Positions 39,179 to 52,860 of a stretch of 64,000 nt of DNA are shown one piece after another. The translations under genes and the position numbers were made by a program. This DNA is from Burkholderia oklahomensis C6786 (lineage in GTDB: Bacteria; Pseudomonadota; Gammaproteobacteria; Burkholderiales; Burkholderiaceae): the NCBI RefSeq assembly GCF_000959365.1, contig NZ_CP009555.1, positions 1,736,001 to 1,800,000 of the forward strand. The letters run 5' to 3'. Every line of letters begins with the position of its first letter. Within the stretch, counting starts at the first letter, position 1. The notes beneath the pieces are model-generated. The model did not search any database. It was not told the origin of the DNA and worked only from the letters and a program-made list of their open reading frames with translations.

Positions 39179-39949
39179 ATGGCAAAGATCTTCTGCGTGG
39201 CGAACCAGAAGGGCGGCGTCGGCAAGACGACGACGACGGTCAATCTCGCCGCGAGCCTCGCGGCGCAGGGGCAACGCGTGCTGCTGATCGATCTGGACCC
39301 GCAGGGCAATGCCACGATGGGCAGCGGCATCGACAAGGCCGAATGCGAGTCGACGGTCTACGAAGTGCTGGTCGACGGTGTCACGGTTGCCGACGCGCGC
39401 GTGCGTCCCGAAGCGGTGAAGTACGACGTGCTGCCGGCGAACCGCGAGCTCGCCGGCGCGGAAATCGAGCTGGTGAGCGTGGAGAACCGCGAGCGCCAGC
39501 TGAAGACCGCGCTCGCGATGGTTGCGGACGACTATGACTTCGTGCTGATCGATTGTCCGCCCGCGCTGTCGCTGCTGACGCTGAACGGTCTGTGCGCGGC
39601 GCACGGCGTCGTGATCCCGATGCAGTGCGAATATTTCGCGCTCGAAGGGCTGTCCGACCTCGTCAACACGATCAAGCAAGTGCACGCGAACCTGAATCGC
39701 GACCTGAAGGTGATCGGCTTGCTGCGCGTGATGTTCGATCCGCGGATCACGCTGCAGCAGCAGGTTTCCGATCAGCTGAAGGCGCACTTCGGCGACAAGG
39801 TGTTCGACGTAGTGATTCCACGCAACGTGCGGCTCGCCGAAGCGCCCAGCTACGGACTTCCCGGCGTGGTGTTCGATCGCGGCTCGCGCGGCGCGCAAGC
39901 CTACATTCAGTTCGGTGCGGAAATGATCGAGCGGGTGCGCGCGCTTTGA
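39179..39949 (+). CDS. parA: Chromosome-partitioning ATPase ParA (Soj)
   Basis: Deviant Walker-A ATPase of 256 residues that drives segregation of ParB-parS complexes. KGGVGKTTTTVNLAASL carries the signature Lys pair, and LIDCPPALSLLTLNGL is Walker B and switch. Start MAKIFCVANQKGG at 39179, after GAAGGA. It is 35 nt from parB. Chromosomal type, without the N-terminal HTH of plasmid ParA. Confidence 0.95.
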   Translation: MAKIFCVANQKGGVGKTTTTVNLAASLAAQGQRVLLIDLDPQGNATMGSGIDKAECESTVYEVLVDGVTVADARVRPEAVKYDVLPANRELAGAEIELVSVENRERQLKTALAMVADDYDFVLIDCPPALSLLTLNGLCAAHGVVIPMQCEYFALEGLSDLVNTIKQVHANLNRDLKVIGLLRVMFDPRITLQQQVSDQLKAHFGDKVFDVVIPRNVRLAEAPSYGLPGVVFDRGSRGAQAYIQFGAEMIERVRAL

Positions 39950-39984
39950 ACCGGCCTTCCAGACGAGAATCGAGGGAACAGAAC

Positions 39985-40872
39985 ATGAATGCGGTAGCGA
40001 AGAAAAAGGGTTTGGGACGCGGTCTGGAAGCGCTGCTCGGCGGCAGCGCCGACATCACCGAAGCGGTGAAGATCGACGGCGCGCCGAACGTGCTCGCGCT
40101 CGGCAAGCTGCAGGCCGGCAAGTATCAGCCGCGTACCCGAATGGACGAGGGCAGCCTGCAGGAGCTCGCCGCGAGCATTCGCGCGCAGGGCGTGATGCAG
40201 CCGATCCTCGTGCGCCCGATTTCGTCTGACAAATACGAGATCATCGCGGGCGAGCGGCGTTTCCGCGCTGCGCGCCTCGCGGGCCTCGACGAGGTGCCGG
40301 TTCTCGTGAAGGACGTGTCCGACCAGGCCGCCGCCGCGATGGCGCTGATCGAGAACATCCAGCGCGAGGATCTGAATCCGCTCGAAGAGGCGCACGGCAT
40401 CCAGCGTCTGCTCGACGAATTCAGCTTCACGCACGAGCAGGCGGCGGAATCGGTCGGCCGCTCGCGCAGCGCGGTGTCGAACCTGCTGCGTCTTCTGAAC
40501 CTCGCGATGCCGGTGCAGACGATGCTGCTCGCGGGCGATCTCGACATGGGCCACGCGCGCGCGCTGCTCGCGGTGGATGCCGCGACACAGATCACGCTCG
40601 CGCATCAGGTCGTCAACAAGCGGATGTCGGTGCGTGAGACGGAAAAGCTGGTCACCCACACGACGAAGGCCGAACCGGCGGTGAAGGCGCGTGCGAAGGA
40701 CGACGGCGGCCGCGACACGCGGCGCCTCGAAGAAGAGTTGTCGGATTTGCTCGCGTCGAACGTGAAGATCAAGGTCGGTCGCCGCGGGCGCGGCCAGCTG
40801 ACGATCGATTTCGGCGACCTCGACGCGCTCGAAGGCATCCTCGCGCGATTGCGCGGCAACGTTGCTGCGTAA
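39985..40872 (+). CDS. parB: Chromosome-partitioning protein ParB (Spo0J)
   Basis: CTP-dependent clamp binding parS, 295 residues. The N-terminal MNAVAKKKGLGRGLEALLGG is the ParA-stimulating peptide. The CTP-pocket motifs GERRFRAARLAG and ENIQREDLNPLEEA are intact. An HTH (AESVGRSRSAVSNLLRLLNL) and a C-terminal dimerisation domain follow. Start ATG 39985, with GAGGGAA upstream. Confidence 0.95.
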   Translation: MNAVAKKKGLGRGLEALLGGSADITEAVKIDGAPNVLALGKLQAGKYQPRTRMDEGSLQELAASIRAQGVMQPILVRPISSDKYEIIAGERRFRAARLAGLDEVPVLVKDVSDQAAAAMALIENIQREDLNPLEEAHGIQRLLDEFSFTHEQAAESVGRSRSAVSNLLRLLNLAMPVQTMLLAGDLDMGHARALLAVDAATQITLAHQVVNKRMSVRETEKLVTHTTKAEPAVKARAKDDGGRDTRRLEEELSDLLASNVKIKVGRRGRGQLTIDFGDLDALEGILARLRGNVAA

Positions 40873-40879
40873 CGCAGAC

Positions 40880-42013
40880 GTGTCGAATTCGGTCGACGGC
40901 CGTGCGCAGGCGCGCATCATCGCGTTCATCCGGCACGAGCCGGTCCTGTCCATCCTTATCGCGGCGCTGATCGCGCTGCAGCTCGCGCATCCGCAATCCG
41001 CGACCGCGCTTGCGCGGCTCGTCGACTGGCAGACGGTCGCGACGCTCGCCGGCCTGTTGATGCTGACGAAGGCGCTCGAGCTGTCGGGCTTCCTGATGTG
41101 GCTCGCGCATCGGATCGTCCACCGCGTGCATTCGGAGCGTGCGCTTGCCGCGTTGCTCGTCGTGTTCGCCGCGGCGTTGTCGGTGTGGCTCACGAACGAC
41201 GTCGCGCTCTTCGTCGTGATCCCGCTCGTGTTGTCGCTGCGGGAGCTGACGCCGCTGCCGTTCAGGCGCCTCGTGATCTTTATCGCGCTGGCGGTGAACG
41301 CGGGGGCGATCGCGACGCCGCTCGGCAATCCGCAAAACCTGTTTCTGTGGCAATTGAGCGGCGTCTCGTTCGGCCGTTTCGTGATCGCGCTCGGGCCGCT
41401 CGCGCTCGTGCTGATGGCGCTGCTGCTCGCCGTGACCGCGTGCGCGTTCGACGGCCGTCCGCTCGACTTGTCGAGGGATCGCACCGAGCGGCCGGTCGAT
41501 CGCGCGCATGCGTTCGCGACCGTCGCGATGTTCGCGGGCTTCGTGCTGCTCGCGGATGCGCATCACGCGCTCGTCGGCTTGCTCGCGGTCGCGGCGATCT
41601 TTCTGATCGTGCGGCGCGACGCGGTGTTGAAGATCGACTGGCTGCTGCTGCTGATCTTCGTGCTGATGTTCATCGTGCTGCGCAGCGCGGCGGCGCTGCC
41701 CGCGGTCCAGCGGACGATCGCCGGCATCGGCCTCGACACGCCGCTGCGCGCGTATGCGGCGGGCGCGCTGCTGTCGCAAGGCATCAGCAACGTGCCCGCT
41801 GTGATCCTGCTGTCGGAGTTCACGCGAGACTGGCGCGCGCTCGCGTTCGGCGTGAGCGTCGGCGGCTTCGGCGTCGCGATCGGTTCGCTTGCCAACCTGA
41901 TTGCGATCCGGCTGTCGCGCGCGCGCGGGATGTGGCTGCCGTTCCATCTCGTGAGCATTCCGTTCGGCGTCGCGAGCGCCGTGCTCGGCGCGCTCATGCT
42001 GCATTATTTTTGA
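40880..42013 (+). CDS. ArsB/CitM-type anion permease
   Basis: Inner-membrane transporter of about 377 residues with ten or so hydrophobic segments and the family features WLTNDVALFVVIPLVLSL and NAGAIATPLGNPQNLFLWQL. Substrates of this superfamily include citrate, arsenite, sulfate and other anions; none can be chosen here. The start is uncertain: GTG 40880 is used, but TTG 40862, overlapping the end of parB, is in frame. Neither has a clear ribosome site, so translation may be coupled to parB. Confidence 0.75.
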   Translation: MSNSVDGRAQARIIAFIRHEPVLSILIAALIALQLAHPQSATALARLVDWQTVATLAGLLMLTKALELSGFLMWLAHRIVHRVHSERALAALLVVFAAALSVWLTNDVALFVVIPLVLSLRELTPLPFRRLVIFIALAVNAGAIATPLGNPQNLFLWQLSGVSFGRFVIALGPLALVLMALLLAVTACAFDGRPLDLSRDRTERPVDRAHAFATVAMFAGFVLLADAHHALVGLLAVAAIFLIVRRDAVLKIDWLLLLIFVLMFIVLRSAAALPAVQRTIAGIGLDTPLRAYAAGALLSQGISNVPAVILLSEFTRDWRALAFGVSVGGFGVAIGSLANLIAIRLSRARGMWLPFHLVSIPFGVASAVLGALMLHYF

Positions 42014-42172
42014 GCATCCGGACGCACCGGATCAGGGCGGGGGAGGGGGTGTTTCACGGCGCGCAAGCGATCAAAAAAATTCACCTTACAGCTGCCGTCG
42101 GATGCCAAAAATTCACGAACTTTTCGCATCATGAAGCGCCGTTTCATACGGATTTTTGTCGCGTCTAAAGCC

Positions 42173-42201
42173 TTGAATCACCTGCAACTATCGCTTACAA
42201 T
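42173..42201 (+). promoter_or_regulatory. Sigma70-type promoter of the atp operon
   Basis: TTGAAT (42173-42178) and TACAAT (42196-42201) are separated by exactly 17 nt, about 80 nt before atpI. A leader stem from AAAGCTTT repeats at about 42226-42252 follows in the untranslated region. Confidence 0.75.
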
Positions 42202-42283
42202 CGCCCGGATTTGTTAGTTAGGCACCCCTGAAAGCTTTCGGAAAGCTTTAGGGCCGAACAGGGATTTAGCGGAAATAGCTGCG

Positions 42284-42811
42284 ATGGCGGATCGAGCGCC
42301 GGATAAAAGGCACGAAGGTCGGCGAGCGCAATGCACCGTTTCGGGAGCCGTCGGGCGGCGCGAATCCGCCGTGGACGACTGGGATGCCGAACAGCAGGAA
42401 GTTGATGTCGCTCCGCTCACGCGGGCCGAGGCGGAAGCGCTGTTCGGTCCTGGCGTGAGCCGGCCATCGCGCGTCACGCCTTATCGGGTGGTGATGGCGC
42501 AAATGGTCTTGTCCCTGGTTGCAACACTGGCGTGGTGGCTGTTTTCCAAGTCGCCGGGCGCCGCTGCTCAATCGGCGTTTCTGGGCGGAGCGATCGGCTG
42601 GGTGCCGAGTGCGTTGTTCGCGGCGCGTCTGAGGCAAAAAGGCGCGGATACCGTGATGGGCTGGGTGATCGGCGAAGTACTCAAGATGGGCGCGACGATT
42701 GCAATGTTCGTTGCAGTCGCGTGGGGGTACCCCGACGCGCATTGGGTGCCGCTGCTCGTCACGTATCTGCTGGTGCTGAAGACGTACTGGATTGCGCTCG
42801 CCTGGCGATAA
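42284..42811 (+). CDS. atpI: ATP synthase protein I
   Basis: Small membrane protein of 175 residues at the head of the atp operon, an assembly or Mg-handling helper of the c-ring. After a long hydrophilic N terminus there are four hydrophobic segments (MVLSLVATLAWWLF, AFLGGAIGWVPSALF, VLKMGATIAMFVAVA, VPLLVTYLLVLKTYW). Start ATG 42284 lacks a strong ribosome site, consistent with low expression. Confidence 0.85.
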   Translation: MADRAPDKRHEGRRAQCTVSGAVGRRESAVDDWDAEQQEVDVAPLTRAEAEALFGPGVSRPSRVTPYRVVMAQMVLSLVATLAWWLFSKSPGAAAQSAFLGGAIGWVPSALFAARLRQKGADTVMGWVIGEVLKMGATIAMFVAVAWGYPDAHWVPLLVTYLLVLKTYWIALAWR

Positions 42812-42869
42812 GGCATTAAGTGCCGCGCGTGGATTCGACCGTTCACGCGTTGGCCCGTTCCCGCAATGA

Positions 42870-44124
<1,255 letters not shown>

Positions 44125-44257
44125 GGGTTCCTCGGAAATACAAATGCGCCAGGCTTGCCGGCGCAGGGCGGAACGGAAAGTGAGCGCGACTCGAAAGCTT
44201 TTTTCGGTGCGCTCCTCGTCGTTTCATTTTTCCGGAATAGCAGATTAAGGAAACACC

Positions 44258-44728
44258 GTGAATCTCAACGCAACCCTGTTTGCGCAAATGGTCGTGTTCC
44301 TGATCCTCGCGTGGTTCACGATGAAGTTCGTGTGGCCGCCGTTGATCAACGCCCTCGACGAGCGCTCGAAGAAAATTGCCGACGGCCTCTCGGCTGCGGA
44401 AAAGGGGCAGGCGGAACTCGCAGCGGCGCACAAGCGCGTCGACCAGGAACTCGCGCAGGCCCGCAACGAAGGCCAGCAGCGCATCGCCGAAGCCGAAAAG
44501 CGCGCGCAGGCGGTCGCCGAGGAAATCAAGGCGAACGCGCAGGCCGAAGCGGCCCGCATCATCGCTCAGGCGAAGGCGGATGCCGATCAGCAAATCGTGA
44601 AGGCCCGTGAAACGCTGCGCGGCGAAGTCGCCTCGCTGGCCGTGAAGGGCGCCGAGCAGATCCTGAAGCGCGAAGTCGATCATACGGCCCACGCCGAACT
44701 GCTGAATCAACTGAAAGCCGAGCTCTGA
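44258..44728 (+). CDS. atpF: ATP synthase F0 subunit b
   Basis: Peripheral stalk subunit of 156 residues: an N-terminal membrane helix ([17 protein letters not shown]) then a long Ala/Glu/Lys-rich coiled coil. It starts with GTG 44258 (NLNATLF, as in other b subunits) after TTAAGGAA. It is separated from atpH by two nt. Confidence 0.95.
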   Translation: MNLNATLFAQMVVFLILAWFTMKFVWPPLINALDERSKKIADGLSAAEKGQAELAAAHKRVDQELAQARNEGQQRIAEAEKRAQAVAEEIKANAQAEAARIIAQAKADADQQIVKARETLRGEVASLAVKGAEQILKREVDHTAHAELLNQLKAEL

Positions 44729-44730
44729 TC

Positions 44731-45270
44731 ATGGCCGAACTTGCAACCATCGCCCGCCCTTACGCAGAAGCGCTGTTCCGCGTGGCCGAGGGTGGTGACA
44801 TCGCCGCCTGGTCCACGCTCGTGCAAGAGCTGGCACAGGTTGCGCACCTGCCCGAAGTGCTGTCCGTCGCGTCGAGCCCCAAGGTGAGCCGCGCGCAAGT
44901 CAGCGAGCTGCTGCTCGCCGCGGTGAAGGCGCCGCTCGCGACCAGCGCGGAAGCGAAGAACTTCGTGGGGATGCTGGTCGAAAATCACCGTATCGCGCTG
45001 CTGCCGGAAATCTCCGCGCAGTTCGACGAGCTGAAGAATGCGCGCGAAGGCGCGGCGGATGCGCTGATCGTCAGCGCGTTCCCGCTGGAAGGCGCGCAGC
45101 TTGCCGAACTCGTCGAAAACCTCGAGCGCAGGTTCAAGCGCAAGCTGAAGCCGACGATCGAAGTCGACGCGTCGCTGATCGGCGGCGTGCGCGTGACGGT
45201 TGGCGACGAAGTGCTCGATACCTCGGTCCGCGCGCGGCTCGCCGGCATGCAGGTGGCTCTGACCGCCTGA
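44731..45270 (+). CDS. atpH: ATP synthase F1 subunit delta
   Basis: Stalk subunit joining F1 to b, 179 residues, beginning [18 protein letters not shown] and ending with the typical [20 protein letters not shown]. It lies tightly between atpF and atpA. Confidence 0.95.
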   Translation: MAELATIARPYAEALFRVAEGGDIAAWSTLVQELAQVAHLPEVLSVASSPKVSRAQVSELLLAAVKAPLATSAEAKNFVGMLVENHRIALLPEISAQFDELKNAREGAADALIVSAFPLEGAQLAELVENLERRFKRKLKPTIEVDASLIGGVRVTVGDEVLDTSVRARLAGMQVALTA

Positions 45271-45318
45271 TCGCCTACGCGGCCGGCACGCAACAGAATT
45301 GAATATCAGGAGCGAATA

Positions 45319-46860
<1,542 letters not shown>

Positions 46861-46931
46861 TCCGCGAGGGACACCTTGAAGTGGTGCGGGTCGCGTAAAG
46901 CGCCCGCCCCGCTTCGGTCAAGGAGCAAGCA

Positions 46932-49321
<2,390 letters not shown>

Positions 49322-49429
49322 AGGTCGGGTGTAACGCAGCGGGCGCCCGTGCGTTCGCGATGACTGCCGTTTCGGCAGCGTGTCGCGGACGGGCGCCCAC
49401 GTAATACGCTCAACCGTGCCTTGCATGGG

Positions 49430-49461
49430 ACCGGAGTGAGCGCTGAAGCGCTCATTCCGGT
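49430..49461 (+). repeat. Hairpin 1 of 3 before atpC
   Basis: Arm ACCGGAGTGAGCGCT (49430-49444) pairs with 49447-49461, with one G-U pair. The apex is AGCGCT, GA, AGCGCT. Confidence 0.85.
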
Positions 49462-49473
49462 CGACCGCCGCGG

Positions 49474-49507
49474 GGCCAGAGCAAGCACTGAAGCGCTGAC
49501 TCTGGCC
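49474..49507 (+). repeat. Hairpin 2 of 3 before atpC
   Basis: Arm GGCCAGAGCAAGCACT (49474-49489) pairs with 49492-49507, with three non-matching positions near the middle and apex. The outer stem differs from hairpins 1 and 3. Confidence 0.8.
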
Positions 49508-49520
49508 AACCGCGGCATGG

Positions 49521-49554
49521 GACGGGGGTCAGCGCTAAAGCGCTGACCCCCGTC
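49521..49554 (+). repeat. Hairpin 3 of 3 before atpC
   Basis: Arm GACGGGGGTCAGCGCT (49521-49536) is perfectly complementary to 49539-49554. It directly abuts the atpC ribosome site. Confidence 0.88.
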
Positions 49555-49567
49555 GACAGGAGTCGAT

Positions 49568-49993
49568 ATGGCAACCATCAAAGTAGACGTCGTCAGCGCG
49601 GAAGAGCAGATCTTTTCGGGCCAGGCGAAGTTCGTCGCGCTGCCGGGCGAAGCGGGTGAGCTGGGCATCCTGCCGGGTCACACGCCGCTCATCACGCGGA
49701 TTCGGCCGGGTGCGGTGCGCATCGAGGCCGAAAGCGGCGACGAGGAGTTCGTGTTCGTCGCGGGCGGCATTCTCGAAGTGCAGCCGGGCGCCGTGACGGT
49801 GCTCGCCGACACCGCGATTCGCGGCAAGGATCTCGATTCGGCGAAGGCCGAAGAGGCGAAGAAGCGCGCAGAGGAAACGCTGCAGAACGCGAAGTCGGAC
49901 CTCGATCTCGCGAAGGCGCAGTCGGAACTCGCGACCGCGATGGCGCAGCTCGAAGCGATCCAGCGTCTCGCGAAGATCCGCGGCAAGCACTGA
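49568..49993 (+). CDS. atpC: ATP synthase F1 subunit epsilon
   Basis: Rotor and inhibitory subunit, 141 residues. The N-terminal beta sandwich ([44 protein letters not shown]) is followed by two C-terminal helices rich in Ala/Glu/Lys. AGGAG precedes ATG 49568. Translation may be limited by the hairpin directly upstream. Confidence 0.95.
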   Translation: MATIKVDVVSAEEQIFSGQAKFVALPGEAGELGILPGHTPLITRIRPGAVRIEAESGDEEFVFVAGGILEVQPGAVTVLADTAIRGKDLDSAKAEEAKKRAEETLQNAKSDLDLAKAQSELATAMAQLEAIQRLAKIRGKH

Positions 49994-50046
49994 AGCGTTC
50001 GCGCGCATCGTCGCGCGCGTTCGATTCGCGCTTTTGCATCGAAAAG

Positions 50047-50067
50047 GCAGCCTTCGGGCTGCTTTTT
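50047..50067 (+). terminator. Intrinsic terminator of the atp operon
   Basis: GCAGCC, TTCG tetraloop, GGCTGC, then five T; 54 nt after the atpC stop. Confidence 0.88.
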
Positions 50068-50201
50068 CGTTTGGGAGCGTCCTGCGCTTTGCGGGTAACA
50101 CTTGATGTCAGAGTGTCGTAAGCGGATGGCAGAATAATTTACAGAAATACGTCCAAAACGACTAAACGTTCCCAAAACGTTCTATTGGCGGAGACACTCC
50201 C

Positions 50202-51929
50202 ATGGCAGCAGATTCAGGTGTCGGCGCGCTGATCGCGCCGCAGGACGGGCTATCGTACGTGCGCGGCTCGACCGAGGTCCCATTGAGCGAAGCGACGATC
50301 GGGCAGTTTCTGCTCGACACGGTCGCGCGCTTTCCCGAGCGGCCCGCGGTCGTGTTCCGCGAGCAGGGCATCCGCTGGACGTGGCGGGCGTTCGCGCACG
50401 AAGTCGACGTGCTCGCGGCCGCGCTGATCGGGCTCGGCATTGAACGGGGCGATCGGGTCGGCATCTGGTCGCCGAATCGCGCCGAATGGCTGCTCACGCA
50501 ATTCGCGACCGCGCGCATCGGCGCGGTGCTCGTCAACGTCAATCCCGCCTACCGGCTCGCCGAGCTCGAATACGCACTGAACAAGGTCGGCTGCAGGCTG
50601 CTGATCGCGGCGGAGCGTTTCAAGACGTCCGCCTATACCGAGATGATCGTCGAGATCGCGCCCGAGCTCGCGACGCACGCGAGCGGCGAGCTGCACGCGG
50701 CGCGCGTGCCGAGCCTGCGCACGGTCGTGACGATGAGCGACGTCGCGCCGGCGGGCATGCTGAGCTTCGCCGACATGCTTGCGCGCGGCCGCGCGGCGCT
50801 CGATCCCGCCCGGCTCGATGCGATCGGCGCGACGCTCGACTGCCGCGATCCGATCAACATCCAGTTCACGAGCGGCACGACGGGCAGCCCGAAGGGCGCA
50901 ACGCTCACGCATCGCAACGTCGTCAACAACGCGCGCTCGATCGCGAGCGTGATGCGGCTCACCGAAGCCGACGCGATGTGCATTCCGGTGCCGCTCTATC
51001 ACTGCTTCGGGATGGTGCTGTCGGTGCTCGCGTGCATGTCGGTCGGCGCGAAGATGGTGTTTCCCGGCGCGGCGTTCGAGCCGGGCGCGACGCTCGCGGC
51101 GGTTTCCGACGAGCGCTGCACCGCGCTGCAGGGCGTGCCGACGATGTTCATCGCCGAGCTCGACCATCCCGACTTCGACCGCTTCGATCTCTCCACGCTG
51201 CGCACGGGCATCATGGCGGGCTCGCCGTGCCCGATCGAGACGATGAAGCGCGTCGTCTCGAAGATGCACATGTCCGAGGTGACGATCGCGTACGGAATGA
51301 CGGAGACGAGCCCCGTGTCGTTCCAGAGCTCGACGACCGATTCGCTCGAGAAGCGCACGACGACGGTCGGCCGCATCCAGCCGCATCTGGAAGCGAAGAT
51401 CGTCGACGCGACGGGCGCGATCGTGCCTGTCGGCGAGACGGGCGAACTGTGCACGCGCGGCTATTCGGTGATGCTCGGCTACTGGGACGACGAGGCGAGG
51501 ACGCGCGAAGCGGTCGTCGACGGCTGGATGCGCACGGGCGATCTCGCGACGCTCGACGAAGAAGGCTTCTGCAACATCGTCGGACGCCTGAAGGACATGC
51601 TGATCCGCGGCGGCGAGAACGTCTATCCGCGCGAGATCGAAGAGTTCTTGTTTCGGCATCCGAAGATTCAGAGCGTGCAGGTGTTCGGCGTCCCCGATTC
51701 GAAGTACGGCGAAGAAGTGTGCGCGTGGATCGTGCTGCGCGCGGGCGAGACGATGACGGAAGACGAACTGCGCGAGTTCTGCCGCGGCCAGATCGCGCAC
51801 TACAAGGTGCCGCGCTACGTGCGCTTCGTCGACGAACTGCCGATGACGGTGACGGGCAAGGTGCAGAAGTTCGTGATGCGCGAACGGATGATCGACGAAC
51901 TGGGATTGAGCGTGCAGAAGACGGCGTGA
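50202..51929 (+). CDS. Fatty acyl-CoA synthetase (AMP-binding ligase)
   Basis: ANL-superfamily acid:CoA ligase of 575 residues. The P-loop-like A3 motif [11 protein letters not shown] lies near residue 222, YGMTETSP is A5, GWMRTGDLA is A7, [16 protein letters not shown] is A8, and the catalytic Lys is in TVTGKVQKF near the C terminus. It resembles medium- to long-chain FadD2/AcsA-like enzymes. Start ATG 50202 after TTGGCGGAGA. It is monocistronic by context. Confidence 0.88.
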   Translation: MAADSGVGALIAPQDGLSYVRGSTEVPLSEATIGQFLLDTVARFPERPAVVFREQGIRWTWRAFAHEVDVLAAALIGLGIERGDRVGIWSPNRAEWLLTQFATARIGAVLVNVNPAYRLAELEYALNKVGCRLLIAAERFKTSAYTEMIVEIAPELATHASGELHAARVPSLRTVVTMSDVAPAGMLSFADMLARGRAALDPARLDAIGATLDCRDPINIQFTSGTTGSPKGATLTHRNVVNNARSIASVMRLTEADAMCIPVPLYHCFGMVLSVLACMSVGAKMVFPGAAFEPGATLAAVSDERCTALQGVPTMFIAELDHPDFDRFDLSTLRTGIMAGSPCPIETMKRVVSKMHMSEVTIAYGMTETSPVSFQSSTTDSLEKRTTTVGRIQPHLEAKIVDATGAIVPVGETGELCTRGYSVMLGYWDDEARTREAVVDGWMRTGDLATLDEEGFCNIVGRLKDMLIRGGENVYPREIEEFLFRHPKIQSVQVFGVPDSKYGEEVCAWIVLRAGETMTEDELREFCRGQIAHYKVPRYVRFVDELPMTVTGKVQKFVMRERMIDELGLSVQKTA

Positions 51930-51955
51930 AGCGCCGTGCACGTTTTCGATGGACG

Positions 51956-51981
51956 AAAAAAAGCGGGCTGATGAGCCCGCT
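51956..51981 (-). terminator. Minus-strand intrinsic terminator
   Basis: AGCGGGCT, GATG, AGCCCGCT. The run of seven A at 51956-51962 makes this a stem plus U-tract for leftward transcripts. It could also close the rightward fadD-like message, but no T run follows on the plus strand. Confidence 0.7.
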
Positions 51982-52021
51982 AAAAACCACACGCTACGGG
52001 GTTAGCGCGAGGAGACCAAAG

Positions 52022-52237
52022 ATGGAACGCATCGGCGTGGGCCGACAACGACTCCAACAAGGATGCCCCTGGGAAGGGATTCGGTACGAGACCGACGGGC
52101 TCGTTCGTTTGTGCTTGTGTCCGCTCACACGCTGCACACGAGACCGCATCCGTGTTGAAACCGTGAGAGGCATTTTGGGCGAATTACCCCACCGTCGCGG
52201 TAACAAAGTGTTTCAGGTTGTAACCCCCGCCGGATAA
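52022..52237 (+). CDS. Candidate small protein of 71 residues or non-coding RNA locus
   Basis: The frame starts MERIGVGRQRLQQGCPWEG and ends VTPAG. A good GAGGAG ribosome site lies about 9 nt upstream of ATG 52022 and an intrinsic terminator follows within 15 nt of the stop, a gene-like layout. Third codon positions are much less GC-rich than in neighbouring genes and I recognise no family, so recent acquisition or a structured RNA is equally possible. Confidence 0.4.
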   Translation: MERIGVGRQRLQQGCPWEGIRYETDGLVRLCLCPLTRCTRDRIRVETVRGILGELPHRRGNKVFQVVTPAG

Positions 52238-52252
52238 GGCTTTGCGGGATTT
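52228..52252 (+). terminator. Plus-strand intrinsic terminator after the small frame
   Basis: CCCGC and GCGGG pair around a 13-nt loop, followed by a run of six T. Confidence 0.6.
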
Positions 52253-52390
52253 TTTACTGTTCTGAAAGGGGTGGGGAAGTCATTTTTACCGCATCGAAAA
52301 ATGGCACTCTTCGAGGCCTGCCAGGCCCCTTTTACGATGTGCTAGGCTGAAGCGGTCGAGCTTTCGGGGGCCAATCAAACATGCATCGAG

Positions 52391-52831
52391 ATGACAGCGA
52401 TTTCGACTGACGCAGCCCTGAGAAAGATTTTGAAACGCGATCGGGTGATCGCGGTAGTCGGTCTTTCGGATAAACCTCATCGACCGAGTCATGAAGTCGC
52501 TGCACACATGCAGCGGAACGGCTATCGGATCGTACCCGTCAATCCGCTGCTCGCCGGCACGAAGGTGCTCGGCGAGACCGTTCATGCATCGCTTGACGAC
52601 GCGCGCGTGGCGCTCGCGGCCGAAGGCGCCGAGATCGGCATGGTCGACGTGTTCCGCAAGTCGGCGGACGTGCCGCCTGTCGTCGATGCGGCGATCGAGA
52701 TCCGCGCGCGTTCGGTCTGGCTGCAGCTCGGCGTCGTGCATGACGCCGCCGCTGCGAAGGCGCGCGCGGCGGGCCTCGACGTCGTCGTCGATCGGTGCGT
52801 GAAGATCGAGCATCGGCGGCTGATCGGTTAG
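52391..52831 (+). CDS. CoA-binding Rossmann-fold protein (YccU-like)
   Basis: CoA_binding domain protein of 146 residues, with IAVVGLSDKPHRPSHEVAAH near residue 20 and a mid-region YRIVPVNPLLAGTKVLGE. It is homologous to the N-terminal domain of succinyl-CoA synthetase alpha. The family's function is not established. It converges with the PheC-like gene 29 nt away. Confidence 0.85.
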   Translation: MTAISTDAALRKILKRDRVIAVVGLSDKPHRPSHEVAAHMQRNGYRIVPVNPLLAGTKVLGETVHASLDDARVALAAEGAEIGMVDVFRKSADVPPVVDAAIEIRARSVWLQLGVVHDAAAAKARAAGLDVVVDRCVKIEHRRLIG

Positions 52832-52860
52832 CGCCGCCGAGCGCGCTCATCGCGCCGCCG

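Larger units (their letters stand above)
49322..49567. other. atpD-atpC gap with three tandem hairpins
   Basis: The 246-nt spacer is far longer than the few tens of nt usual at this junction. After a GC-rich stretch similar in composition to the flanks, three long stems follow one another (49430-49461, 49474-49507, 49521-49554), the last ending four nt before the AGGAG of atpC. Each is listed separately. Confidence 0.8.
51982..52390. other. Low-GC intergenic region bounded by opposing terminators
   Basis: About 400 nt with visibly lower GC than its neighbours. It holds a short hairpin (CGCTA/TAGCG, 51993-52008), the small frame at 52022-52237, a plus-strand terminator at about 52228-52252, and a dyad CATTTTT/GAAAAATG near 52281-52303 before the CoA-binding gene. 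Confidence 0.55.

Noticed and set aside
49322..49567. Reading the atpD-atpC repeats as a CRISPR array
   Set aside because: The units are hairpins with differing stems, not identical direct repeats with unique spacers, and no cas genes are present.
52022..52252. Identification of the small locus as tmRNA, 6S RNA, SRP RNA or RNase P RNA
   Set aside because: I could not find the diagnostic ends or motifs of any of these on either strand.
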